Positions 9,674 to 17,203 of a stretch of DNA of 64,000 bases are shown one piece after another. A program made the position numbers and the translations under genes. Source of the stretch: Aliicoccus persicus (GTDB lineage: Bacteria > Bacillota > Bacilli > Staphylococcales > Salinicoccaceae); assembly GCF_900110815.1 (NCBI RefSeq), contig NZ_FOIT01000007.1, forward strand, positions 1 to 64,000. The letters are read 5' to 3'. Under the pieces are notes generated by a model. It was not told where the DNA came from. It saw only the letters and a list, made by a program, of their open reading frames with translations, and did not search any database. Position 1 is the first letter of the stretch; the number at the start of each line of letters is the position of its first letter.

Positions 9674-9850
9674 CTACTCTTTATTCTTTTTAACTTCTTC
9701 TTCTCGCTCTACTTCTCGTTTCAATTCACCATCTGGGGGACTATCTGCTGGGACGTCCTCTTTGATTGGTCTATCTCCGCGACGCTCATTCAATTTTCGC
9801 TCATCTTCTTTTGTTGTCATGCGTTTATCTTCATCATTACGTTTATTCAT
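9674..9850 (-). CDS. Small highly charged hydrophilic protein, unknown function
   Basis: The predicted 58-residue protein is nearly all Lys, Arg, Glu and Asp, starting MNKRNDEDKRMTTKEDERKL and including a Pro/Asp stretch (DVPADSPPDGE). Start at 9850 is supported by AAGGAG 8 bp upstream. No hydrophobic core is present, so it is probably disordered, like small stress or spore-type acid-soluble proteins; no function can be assigned. Its promoter region is shared with the divergent PPC-domain gene. Confidence 0.6.
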   Translation of the reverse strand: MNKRNDEDKRMTTKEDERKLNERRGDRPIKEDVPADSPPDGELKREVEREEEVKKNKE

Positions 9851-9965
9851 CTCTATCACTCCTTAATTATATATTCCACCTAAACCAAGCAATGAAACGC
9901 TTTTGTTATTTTATAAATGGTCGTATGATAAAAGACAAGACTAAAAAGAAAGTAGTGATATTGAA

Positions 9966-10382
9966 ATGAAGACGTTTGAATCTGGCAATACGGTGTTGTT
10001 GGTGCTTGAGATTGGTGAAGATATTAACGAAAGTTTAGAAAAGCTATCCGAGCAATACGGAAATAAGTTTGCAACGATTTCTGGCATTGGCGCGTGCGAC
10101 CTAGTTTCCCTAAATTTTTATGATATTAAAACGAAGAAGTATTATGAGAAAGTTCTAGAAGAAGATGTTGAATTGATCAGCTTGATGGGTAACTTGACGC
10201 TGAAAGACGGCAAGCCGTTCGCACACATTCACGGTACTTTCGGTGATGATAAATACCAAACTTGGAGTGGTCATGTTTCAAAAGCGATTGTTTCGGTCAC
10301 TGCTGAAATTGTTGTGACTTTCACGGATATGCAGGTTTCTCGCGAGTTGAATGAAGATGTCGGTATCTATTTAATCCCATAA
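9966..10382 (+). CDS. PPC/DUF296 domain protein
   Basis: The 138-residue protein consists of one PPC (plants and prokaryotes conserved) domain. Diagnostic parts are the ISGIGACD turn near residue 41, the strand ELISLMGNLTLKDGKPFAHIHGTF (about 72-95) with the metal-type histidines HIH, and the closing VVTFTDMQVSREL. Bacterial single-domain members form trimers and are often described as DNA-binding, though the role is unknown. It is a free-standing gene before the aromatic operon. I saw no clear terminator in 10383-10457. Confidence 0.85.
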   Translation: MKTFESGNTVLLVLEIGEDINESLEKLSEQYGNKFATISGIGACDLVSLNFYDIKTKKYYEKVLEEDVELISLMGNLTLKDGKPFAHIHGTFGDDKYQTWSGHVSKAIVSVTAEIVVTFTDMQVSRELNEDVGIYLIP

Positions 10383-10457
10383 CTCTTTTAGCTTTTATAC
10401 TGTACGCACTATATTTTATGTATTTATCGTAAGTATTGTAAAAGTTTTGTAAATATT

Positions 10458-10486
10458 TTGACTTTTCAAAATATACGTACTATGAT
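10458..10486 (+). promoter_or_regulatory. Promoter of the aromatic amino acid operon
   Basis: TTGACT (10458-10463) and TATGAT (10481-10486) with exactly 17 bp spacing. Predicted transcript start is near 10493, about 30 nt before the leader peptide. Confidence 0.8.
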
Positions 10487-10522
10487 TGCAATTATAATAT
10501 TAAAGAACAGAGGTCGTTCATT

Positions 10523-10579
10523 ATGCAGCACATTCATTTAACGACAACTCAATCGTTTTATTTTAGCTATTTTAGATAG
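10523..10579 (+). CDS. Phe/Tyr-rich leader peptide of the aro operon
   Basis: An 18-codon frame reads MQHIHLTTTQSFYFSYFR, followed by TAG. Five of its last seven residues are aromatic (codons TTT TAT TTT AGC TAT TTT). AGAGG lies about 9 bp before the ATG. It sits between the operon promoter and a series of alternative hairpins ending in a terminator, the layout of a ribosome-stalling attenuation leader: scarce charged tRNA-Phe or tRNA-Tyr would stall the ribosome and favour read-through. The reading frame is seen; the function is inferred. Confidence 0.7.
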   Translation: MQHIHLTTTQSFYFSYFR

Positions 10580-10767
10580 AGTTTGTATCTAGTTTTCATA
10601 GATGCAAACTGAGTTTGTATCTATGATGGCTAATTGTAATGCAATTGTTGCCACATAGATTGAAAAAATCTAATGTAGGCAACAAATAAGATGAACCATA
10701 CTCTTAAATGTATAAGAGAACCCTACTTAGATTTTTTATAACAATCTAGGTGGGGTTCTTTTTTATT
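10580..10767 (+). promoter_or_regulatory. Attenuator of the aro operon with competing hairpins and terminator
   Basis: GTTTGTATCTA (10581-10591) can pair with TAGATGCAAAC (10599-10609), and the latter can instead pair with GTTTGTATCTA at 10613-10623, so two exclusive stems exist. A third stem joins TTGTTGCC (about 10644) to GGCAACAA (about 10677). The last is a terminator: GAACCCTACTTAGATT (10718-10733) with AATCTAGGTGGGGTTC (10743-10758) followed by seven T. No T-box motif (TGGNACCGCG) is present. How the early stems talk to the terminator is not resolved here. Confidence 0.7.
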
Positions 10768-10802
10768 ATATAAAAATGATAAAACCCGGAGGCGAAGGAG
10801 TC

Positions 10803-11816
10803 ATGATTATTATGTTAAAACAGAATCACACGAAGGAACAAAGGGAATCTCTACTGGAAGCATTAAGGGAATACAACGTGCAGGTCCACAAGGTGCAAGG
10901 TGAATCTCGTGAAATTATCGGTCTTGTTGGGGAAACGAACCGCATTTCCACTGACTCGATCAGTAAGTTTGATGCAGTTGAACGTATTGAGCGTATTGCT
11001 GAACCTTACAAACAAGCGAGTCGTTCGTTCCAATCAAAAGATACGATCGTCGATGTGGATGGTGTAAAAGTTGGTGGCGGTCATTTCATGATTGCAGCGG
11101 GTCCTTGTTCAGTAGAAGATGAAGATTTAATGGTCGAAACGGCGATTAAATTAAAAGCCATGGGTGCCAACATGTTCCGTGGTGGTGCATTTAAACCGAG
11201 AACGTCTCCATACAGTTTCCAAGGTCTTGGTAAAGAAGGGTTACGTCGCTTACAAGTGGCAAAGCAGGAAACTGGATTACCAATCGTCTCTGAACTCATG
11301 AGCGCAGATAATTTAGATATGTTCGTAGAAAATGTCGATTTAATTCAAATTGGTACACGTAACATGCAAAACTTCTCACTATTAAAAGAGCTTGGGAAAA
11401 TTGACAAGCCAATTCTATTGAAACGCGGTCTAACGGCAACGTACGAAGAGTGGTTGATGTCTGCGGAATACATTATGGCTGGCGGAAACACGAACGTCAT
11501 TTTATGTGAACGTGGAATTCGTACATTTGAAACAGGCACTAGAAATACATTGGATTTACAAGCGGTCCCTTACTTGAAATCAAAAACACACTTGCCGATT
11601 GTGATCGATCCATCGCATGCAGCGGGTATTCGTGATTTTGTCACACCGATGAGTAAGGCTGCGATTGTCAGCGGTGCTGATGGCCTCGTTATCGAAGCAC
11701 ATCCAAATCCAGAGAAAGCATGGAGTGATGGGCAGCAAACTGTTTCTTTAGAAACATTTGAATCACTCGTACGTGCATCGAAACCATTACTCGACTTAGA
11801 ACAACTGCAAATTTAA
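10803..11816 (+). CDS. aroF: 3-deoxy-7-phosphoheptulonate (DAHP) synthase
   Basis: DAHP synthase condenses phosphoenolpyruvate and erythrose 4-phosphate, the first step of the shikimate pathway. The 337-residue protein has an N-terminal ferredoxin-like regulatory domain (about 1-70, MLKQNHTKEQRESLLEALRE) and then the TIM-barrel with AAGPCSVE, GGAFKPRTSPYSFQG, IGTRNMQN, LLKRG and DPSHAAG. This matches type Iβ enzymes of Thermotoga and Bacillus type, but without a fused chorismate mutase; that activity is encoded separately at 14696. The start at 10803 follows GGAGG; a frame from 10776 also exists. It is first in the operon. Confidence 0.93.
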   Translation: MIIMLKQNHTKEQRESLLEALREYNVQVHKVQGESREIIGLVGETNRISTDSISKFDAVERIERIAEPYKQASRSFQSKDTIVDVDGVKVGGGHFMIAAGPCSVEDEDLMVETAIKLKAMGANMFRGGAFKPRTSPYSFQGLGKEGLRRLQVAKQETGLPIVSELMSADNLDMFVENVDLIQIGTRNMQNFSLLKELGKIDKPILLKRGLTATYEEWLMSAEYIMAGGNTNVILCERGIRTFETGTRNTLDLQAVPYLKSKTHLPIVIDPSHAAGIRDFVTPMSKAAIVSGADGLVIEAHPNPEKAWSDGQQTVSLETFESLVRASKPLLDLEQLQI

Positions 11817-11828
11817 TGAGGTGAGCAC

Positions 11829-12650
11829 ATGAATATTGGGTATCTAGGTATACCTGGATCGTATAGTGAAACAGCACTTACTGAATATTTACCAGCAGGT
11901 GCAAGTAAAACAAATGTTGAATCGTTTGATTCATTGGTGGCTATGCTTAAGTCCGGCGAGCTTTCTCATATTATTTTACCAGTCGAGAATTCAACAACGG
12001 GAATGATTACACGCACGATGGATTTACTCAAATATGAGAATGTGTACATCGTCGATGAATGGTACTTGCCGATTGAAAATCATCTGTGGGCAAAGTCGAA
12101 AATGGATTTGTCTGAACTGACGCATGTCTATTCTCATCCAGAAGCATTTACACAAACCGAGGATTATTTTAAAGATTATCCGAACATCAAACGCGTGAGT
12201 TATACGGACACTGCAAATGCTGCACGTCATGTTGCAGAATCAGATCAAACGACATATGCGGCACTCGCGGGTGATCGTGCAGGTCGCTTAAACGGCCTCG
12301 TAAAAATTGCCAGTGACATTAACTCTGAACAAGCAAACACGACACGGTTTTTTATCTTGTCGACGAAGAAAAATGAAGAACTCGGCGCACTCAGTTATTT
12401 TTATATCGAAACACCGCATAAACCGGGTGCCCTGCTGAAACTATTAAATATTTTTGATGAACACAAATGTAACTTGCTCAGTTTGAACTCACGACCGATT
12501 CAAAACAAACCATTTCGCTATGGATTTTTCATTGAAGTAGATATTTTAGACACGAATTTAGGTGCACTCATCAATACGTTAAAAACTGAATCCACATATC
12601 ATCATACGTTTGGATCATTTAATCCATTTAGAGGAAAGGAGTCACCTTAA
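11829..12650 (+). CDS. pheA: Prephenate dehydratase
   Basis: It converts prephenate to phenylpyruvate for phenylalanine synthesis. The 273-residue protein has the PDT domain (YLGIPGSYSETAL at the N-terminus, VENSTTGMI near residue 52, NTTRFFIL near 171) followed by an ACT regulatory domain (about 190-265) with KPGALLKLL and the LNSRPIQNKPF version of the ESRP motif, which suggests feedback by phenylalanine. It lacks the chorismate mutase domain of the E. coli P-protein. AGGTGAG precedes the ATG, 13 bp after aroF; its stop overlaps the tyrA start. Confidence 0.95.
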   Translation: MNIGYLGIPGSYSETALTEYLPAGASKTNVESFDSLVAMLKSGELSHIILPVENSTTGMITRTMDLLKYENVYIVDEWYLPIENHLWAKSKMDLSELTHVYSHPEAFTQTEDYFKDYPNIKRVSYTDTANAARHVAESDQTTYAALAGDRAGRLNGLVKIASDINSEQANTTRFFILSTKKNEELGALSYFYIETPHKPGALLKLLNIFDEHKCNLLSLNSRPIQNKPFRYGFFIEVDILDTNLGALINTLKTESTYHHTFGSFNPFRGKESP

Positions 12651-13519
12651 TGAAACATATTGCGCTCGTCGGTCTAGGTGTCATCGGTGGTACATTTGCA
12701 AAAGCCATTGATGCACATATGCCGAACACTTTTAAAGTGACAGCGATAGATAAAAACGAAGAAACGCTCGCTCGTGCGAAAGAAGACGGCGTTATCCAGC
12801 ATGGTGAGGTGACGAACCAGACGATTTTACAAGATGCAGATCTCGTCATTATTTCACTTTATCCGAAAGTCTTGAAGACATTTTTAGAAACGCATGCACA
12901 GGACTTTAAGCCCGGTGCTATCGTTACTGAGACGTCTGGTATAAAACAAACGATGCTTGATTTTATTGCGCCACATATCCCGTCGCATGTTGATTTTATC
13001 TTTGGACATCCGATGGCTGGACGTGAAAAACAAGGTTACAACTATGCCGATGCCGCCGTGTTTAATAAAGCGAACTATTTGATTACACCGACGGAACTGA
13101 ACGACAGAAAAAACATCGAAGAATTCACTAATTTTCTTAAGTCAATCGGTTTTGGACGCGTGTCTGAAGTAACGCCGCGTATGCACGATACGATGATTGG
13201 TTACACGAGTCAGCTGACGCATGCAATTGCAGTGGCACTGATGAACAGCGATGATACGAGTCGTGAAACATACAAGTACGTCGGCGATAGTTTCCGTGAT
13301 TTAACGCGTATTGCGAACATTAACGAGTATTTATGGACGGAATTATTTTTAGAAAATAAAGAAGCATTGCTTGAGTCTTTCGATACTTTTGAGGCAGAGA
13401 TGCAACGATTAAAAACGGCCATTCAAAATGATGAGGTTGAAAACATGTATGATATCTTCCGTCAATCATCAGAGCGCCGCTTAGCATTTGAGAAATCCGA
13501 TTCAAAAAGAAAGGACTGA
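12650..13519 (+). CDS. tyrA: Prephenate dehydrogenase
   Basis: It oxidises and decarboxylates prephenate to 4-hydroxyphenylpyruvate for tyrosine synthesis. The 289-residue protein has an N-terminal Rossmann motif GLGVIGGTFAKAI (residues 8-20), TSGIKQ (about 98), the substrate-binding FGHPMAGREKQG (about 118-130) and the helical dimerisation domain with SQLTHAIAVAL. The C-terminal ACT domain found in Bacillus subtilis TyrA is missing, so feedback control may rest on transcription attenuation. Start and stop overlap with both neighbours (TAATG, TGATG), showing translational coupling. Confidence 0.94.
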   Translation: MKHIALVGLGVIGGTFAKAIDAHMPNTFKVTAIDKNEETLARAKEDGVIQHGEVTNQTILQDADLVIISLYPKVLKTFLETHAQDFKPGAIVTETSGIKQTMLDFIAPHIPSHVDFIFGHPMAGREKQGYNYADAAVFNKANYLITPTELNDRKNIEEFTNFLKSIGFGRVSEVTPRMHDTMIGYTSQLTHAIAVALMNSDDTSRETYKYVGDSFRDLTRIANINEYLWTELFLENKEALLESFDTFEAEMQRLKTAIQNDEVENMYDIFRQSSERRLAFEKSDSKRKD

Positions 13520-14718
13520 TGGAGATGTCATCGCATATTACATTCAACAAAAATCTAGCGAACATCGAAGGCTCGCTTATACGTACATTAGATGCAGAGA
13601 TGCAGAAGATTCCGGATATGGTTCGCCTCACGCTTGGGCAACCGGACTTCAACACGCCGAGGCATATTAAAAATCGTGCGATTGAAGCGCTCGAAAAGAA
13701 TCTAACAACGTACACACCGAGTCAAGGAACACCTGATTTACTTAATGCTTCCAGTCATTTTATGAAAGAGAAATATGACGTAACTTATGATCCAAACACT
13801 GATATCTTAACGACCAATGGTGCAACAGAAGCATTGACCGCTTCACTGTTAGCCATCATTAACCCAGGCGATAAAGTTCTGATTCCATCACCATTTTTCA
13901 CACTCTATGAATCTATCGTCGAGATGGCAGGCGGCGTTCCGGTCTTTATCGATACGGTAAAAACGGAATTTATGTTAAAACCAGAATCGATACATGAAGC
14001 GATGACTGAACATGACAATGTCGTCGGCATCGTACTGAATTTCCCGAACAACCCGACAGGTGTCACTTGGATGGAAGATGAATGCAAACAAATTGCGGAT
14101 GCACTGCGGAAGTATCCACAGCTCTGTGTCATCAGTGACGAGATTTATAGCGAGTTCGTCTACACGGGAAAACACGTATCAATCGGTCGATTTCTGAAGG
14201 ACCAATCAGTCGTGATTAATGGATTATCTAAGTCACACGCGATGACTGGATGGCGCATCGGATTTACGTTTGCACCAGCACACATTACGCGTGAGATTAT
14301 GAAAGTCCATCAAAACATGGTGACGAACGTCAACTCTATCGCACAATATGCAGCGACATTTGCGATGTCTGATGGCATTGATGATGCGGATCCGATGCGT
14401 GAAGAATACCGCACGCGACGCGACATTTTCTGCAACGCGTTGACGGAACTCGGATTTAAAATCGCTGAACCGAATGGTGCATTCTATATATTCGCCAAAA
14501 TTCCCGATGGCAGCAACCAAGACAGCATGGCATTCGCGCTTGATTTAGCAAAACAAGCACAGGTTGCAGTCGTACCCGGAATCGCCTTTGGTGCAGCCGG
14601 CGAAGGATACATCCGACTCAGTTACGCCGCAAGTATTGAAATGATAGAAAAAGCCATTGAGCGAATATCGGGTTATATGAAGGGAGGCGTTACCCATGAA
14701 CAATCAAGCATTCAATAG
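13519..14718 (+). CDS. PLP-dependent aromatic/aspartate aminotransferase (class I)
   Basis: This 399-residue fold-type I aminotransferase probably transaminates phenylpyruvate and 4-hydroxyphenylpyruvate, the last step of Phe and Tyr synthesis. Landmarks are the N-terminal LTLGQPDFNTP, NFPNNPTG with the PLP-ring Asn, SDEIYSEFVY, and the Schiff-base lysine in LSKSHAMTGWRIG (about 235-247), plus the C-terminal carboxylate-binding Arg in YIRLSYA. It resembles PatA-type enzymes. Start alternatives are 13519 and 13525. It overlaps tyrA and the following chorismate mutase gene, so it belongs to the operon. Confidence 0.9.
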   Translation: MEMSSHITFNKNLANIEGSLIRTLDAEMQKIPDMVRLTLGQPDFNTPRHIKNRAIEALEKNLTTYTPSQGTPDLLNASSHFMKEKYDVTYDPNTDILTTNGATEALTASLLAIINPGDKVLIPSPFFTLYESIVEMAGGVPVFIDTVKTEFMLKPESIHEAMTEHDNVVGIVLNFPNNPTGVTWMEDECKQIADALRKYPQLCVISDEIYSEFVYTGKHVSIGRFLKDQSVVINGLSKSHAMTGWRIGFTFAPAHITREIMKVHQNMVTNVNSIAQYAATFAMSDGIDDADPMREEYRTRRDIFCNALTELGFKIAEPNGAFYIFAKIPDGSNQDSMAFALDLAKQAQVAVVPGIAFGAAGEGYIRLSYAASIEMIEKAIERISGYMKGGVTHEQSSIQ

Positions 14719-14971
14719 CTTGCGAAAGGAAGTCTCTGATTTAAATTTAGAGCTCTTAGAACTGCTCTTTAAGCGTGGTAAAGCAGTTGAGAAGCTGGGA
14801 GATTTTAAGCGCTCACACGGATTACCTGTATTCGATCCTGAAAGAGAACAACAAATACTAGATGGCATAGAACATATGGAACACGCACCCTACCCGCTTG
14901 AGAGCATCCAAAAAATTTACAAAGCAATCTTTGATGCGTCAAAAGATATTCAACATTTAGCGAGAAAATAG
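14696..14971 (+). CDS. aroQ: Chorismate mutase, AroQ type, monofunctional
   Basis: The 91-residue all-helical protein rearranges chorismate to prephenate, feeding both pheA and tyrA. AroQ signatures are LRKEVSDLNLELLELLFKRG (residues 9-28), Lys in KLGDFKRSHG (about 34-43) and DPEREQQIL (about 48-56). The start lies 23 bp inside the aminotransferase gene, behind GGGAGG. With this gene the operon encodes every enzyme from chorismate to Phe and Tyr plus DAHP synthase. In Bacillus this domain is fused to DAHP synthase. Confidence 0.92.
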   Translation: MNNQAFNSLRKEVSDLNLELLELLFKRGKAVEKLGDFKRSHGLPVFDPEREQQILDGIEHMEHAPYPLESIQKIYKAIFDASKDIQHLARK

Positions 14972-14989
14972 TGATTGATCAAATACTTG

Positions 14990-15029
14990 TTAAAACGCTT
15001 TCAACATAGTCGTATACCTATGGTATAAT
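14990..15029 (+). promoter_or_regulatory. Promoter with cre-like site before the cysteine-synthase-like gene
   Basis: A TATAAT -10 (15024-15029) has TCAACA at the -35 position (15001-15006). TTAAAACGCTTTCA (14990-15003) matches 13 of 14 positions of the CcpA cre consensus and overlaps the -35, which would fit repression by carbon source. This is inference from a single site. Confidence 0.45.
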
Positions 15030-15071
15030 TAAGAAATTGATTGAACAAAATACTATGTTGAGGTGTCGGAC

Positions 15072-15971
15072 GTGTCAAAAATTGAGAATTTAACAGGTAG
15101 TGTGAAAGACCGCATGGCGTTTCATATTTTAAAAGAAGCCATGAAACGCGGCGAACTAAAACCTGGCGATCGCTTCGCTGAGGCAACGAGTGGAAATACA
15201 GGGATTGCAATGTGTGCACTCGGCGCATACTTAAAGCATCCTGTCACAATTTTCATGCCTGACTGGATGAGTAAAGAACGCCGTGATTTAATTGCGAGTT
15301 TTGGTGCTGAAATCAGACTCGTTTCAAGTGAAGAAGGCGGATTTTTAGGCAGTATTAAAATGGCAGATGAAATGGCAGAAAATAATGAAAATGTCTTCTT
15401 ACCCCATCAGTTTGATAATGACGACAACATGTGGGGACAATACCACGGTCTCGGTCAAGAACTCATCTCACAGCTTGAATCGCTCGGCAAAAAAGTAGAT
15501 GGGTTTGTAGCAGGCGTCGGTACTGGCGGTGTCGTCATGGGCGTCGGTCGTGCGCTACGTGAAGTCAATCCAGAGGCTGTTATCCATCCGCTGGAGCCTG
15601 CAGAATCTCCAACACTATCTACAGGAACGAAAGTCGGATCACACCGTATCGCAGGTATTAGTGATGAGTTCATTCCTTCAATATGTAAGTTAAAAGATTT
15701 AAATGAAGTAATCACCGTAAGCGATGGTGATAGCATCATCATGGCACAAAAACTTGCCGCTTCAGGACTAGGCGTCGGCATATCATCCGGGGCGAATTTT
15801 ATCGGCACTGTGAAGATGATGCAAAACTTACCAGATGGTGCCGTTGCAACAACAGTATTCTCTGACGATAACAAGAAATATCTCTCAAGTGATTTAATGA
15901 AAGAAGAACCGATTAAAGCAGAATATCTTTCGCCGGATATCGAGATTTTAGATATTCAAATTCATCGCTAA
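15072..15971 (+). CDS. Cysteine synthase family protein with short N-terminus
   Basis: This PLP enzyme belongs to the O-acetylserine sulfhydrylase/cystathionine β-synthase family. The PLP lysine is in GSVKDRM, TSGNTGIAM and the phosphate-binding GVGTGGVVMG are present, and the C-terminal SSGANF matches. The odd point is that the lysine falls only about 11 residues from the start, against about 40 in usual CysK; the TPxVxL substrate-loop region is absent. A promoter and GAGGTG site directly precede it, so it may be a truncated gene that is still expressed or a short subfamily. Start may be GTG 15063 or 15072. The exact activity is uncertain. Confidence 0.75.
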   Translation: MSKIENLTGSVKDRMAFHILKEAMKRGELKPGDRFAEATSGNTGIAMCALGAYLKHPVTIFMPDWMSKERRDLIASFGAEIRLVSSEEGGFLGSIKMADEMAENNENVFLPHQFDNDDNMWGQYHGLGQELISQLESLGKKVDGFVAGVGTGGVVMGVGRALREVNPEAVIHPLEPAESPTLSTGTKVGSHRIAGISDEFIPSICKLKDLNEVITVSDGDSIIMAQKLAASGLGVGISSGANFIGTVKMMQNLPDGAVATTVFSDDNKKYLSSDLMKEEPIKAEYLSPDIEILDIQIHR

Positions 15972-15984
15972 CTTAAAATAAAAG

Positions 15985-16031
15985 TACTTAGACATTTTGG
16001 CTCACGCTCCAAGATGTCTAAGTATTTTTTT
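15985..16031 (+). terminator. Terminator after the cysteine-synthase-like gene
   Basis: TACTTAGACATTTTGG (15985-16000) pairs with CCAAGATGTCTAAGTA (16009-16024), followed by a run of T. Confidence 0.92.
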
Positions 16032-16143
16032 GTTTGTAAACCTTATGTAAAATTTAATAAGAATTGGATAATTTTAGGATATAATCGATTGTATTTCATA
16101 TAATGGTATTGAAATTCACTATCAAATGGAGCGCAACATTCAA

Positions 16144-16983
16144 ATGAATAACATCGGCATCAAAATTAAAGAACGACGTAAACTTATGGCACTGTCACAA
16201 ACACAACTCGCAGCGCGTGCGCACGTTTCACAAACGATGATCAGTCGACTGGAAAATCAGGATAATACCATCCCGCTCGAACACTTTATCTCCATCATCA
16301 ATGTGCTGAGCATTGATGTGACAGAAGTTGTGCCAAATGCGACGACTGAAAAAGTGTTAATTGCAATGCATATGCTGGATTCGGCACGTGCGACTCGAGA
16401 TTTAAAAAGCATACGTCACATCCTGAATAGTCATCCAATCAGCTTTTGGAACAAAAGTCCGGAACTTCAAATTTATAAGACGTGGCATGAAGCCATTATC
16501 GATTACCATAATGGTGATGTTGCGGATGCAATTTCAAAGATAAAACGCCTGATTAACCAGTATATGGATATCCCTGGCTGTTACGAAATCATGGCACAAG
16601 TGTTGAATAATTATGGCAACATATTAACCGAGCCGGAACAGAGAGTGCGCGTGTATACACATGCTAAGAAAATGTTCCTAAAAAGTGCGCAGCAAAACTA
16701 CAAAACGTACATCAATATACTGGTGAACCTTGCCAATCTGTACTGTGAGATGAGCAACTATAAGCAGTCGCTGCGTCATGTGAACGAAGGCTACAAAGTA
16801 CTGCATTCACAACACTCAACATTTCACTTGACGAAGCTGATTATCATCGAATGTAACGCACATCATTTCCAGAAAAATTACAGCAAGTGTATGGAAATCC
16901 TAATGGGTGCCCAAACTATATTTATGCTCTCAGAACAATTGGAACTATGGCAACGATACAAAGAATTATTCACTGGCGAATAA
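16144..16983 (+). CDS. XRE-family regulator with TPR-like C-terminal domain (RRNPP-like)
   Basis: The 279-residue protein has an N-terminal helix-turn-helix (residues 5-60: IKERRKLMALSQTQLA, SQTMISRLEN) and about 200 residues of paired helices with TPR character (YKTWHEAIIDYHNGDVADAI, YINILVNLANLYCEMSNY). This is the build of RRNPP regulators such as PlcR, Rgg and ComR, which bind a small imported peptide. Directly downstream is a 41-residue secreted-peptide gene, the typical partner. ATG 16144 follows GGAG; ATG 16126 is an alternative. That it senses the adjacent peptide is inference. Confidence 0.8.
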   Translation: MNNIGIKIKERRKLMALSQTQLAARAHVSQTMISRLENQDNTIPLEHFISIINVLSIDVTEVVPNATTEKVLIAMHMLDSARATRDLKSIRHILNSHPISFWNKSPELQIYKTWHEAIIDYHNGDVADAISKIKRLINQYMDIPGCYEIMAQVLNNYGNILTEPEQRVRVYTHAKKMFLKSAQQNYKTYINILVNLANLYCEMSNYKQSLRHVNEGYKVLHSQHSTFHLTKLIIIECNAHHFQKNYSKCMEILMGAQTIFMLSEQLELWQRYKELFTGE

Positions 16984-17031
16984 TGATGTTGATTAGACTT
17001 CCTTAATTTTACATGTCTTTATAAACTGTAT

Positions 17032-17058
17032 TTGCACAACATAGCTGTGTAATAGAAT
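17032..17058 (+). promoter_or_regulatory. Possible promoter/operator dyad before the secreted-peptide gene
   Basis: TTGCACA (17032-17038) and TGTGTAA (17046-17052) form an imperfect inverted repeat with a 7 bp centre. It overlaps a candidate -35 (TTGCAC), with TAGAAT as a -10 after a short 15 bp spacer. It lies 20 bp before the Shine-Dalgarno of the peptide gene, a plausible site for the upstream regulator. Confidence 0.35.
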
Positions 17059-17077
17059 GCAAACGGAGGTTAATTTA

Positions 17078-17203
17078 ATGAAACATTTAAACAGTAAACG
17101 TCTCATGATTACGAGTTTTATCGTTTTTACTACTTTCGTCGGAGTTGCTAGCTCACCTGAAAATGAACCAACTGAATGTTACTGTATCGATTATGTCTGG
17201 TAA
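17078..17203 (+). CDS. Small secreted peptide, candidate pheromone precursor
   Basis: A 41-codon frame has a very strong ribosome site (CGGAGGT, 8 bp spacing). The product has a basic start (MKHLNSKR), a hydrophobic stretch LMITSFIVFTTFVGVA and a polar tail PENEPTECYCIDYVW, the layout of PapR-type precursors exported by Sec. The tail ends in a Cys-x-Cys and aromatic residues that could be the mature signal. It lies 94 bp after an RRNPP-like regulator gene and overlaps the YfbU-family gene by 11 bp. The frame and its signals are seen; the signalling role is inferred. Confidence 0.65.
   Translation: MKHLNSKRLMITSFIVFTTFVGVASSPENEPTECYCIDYVW

Noticed and set aside
9473-9883. 136-residue plus-strand frame
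   Set aside because: It runs through the 41-bp repeats and antisense to the small charged protein, which has a proper ribosome site.
10580-10767. T-box riboswitch before the aro operon
   Set aside because: There is no T-box sequence such as TGGNACCGCG and no specifier-loop layout; the leader peptide with aromatic codons explains the region better.
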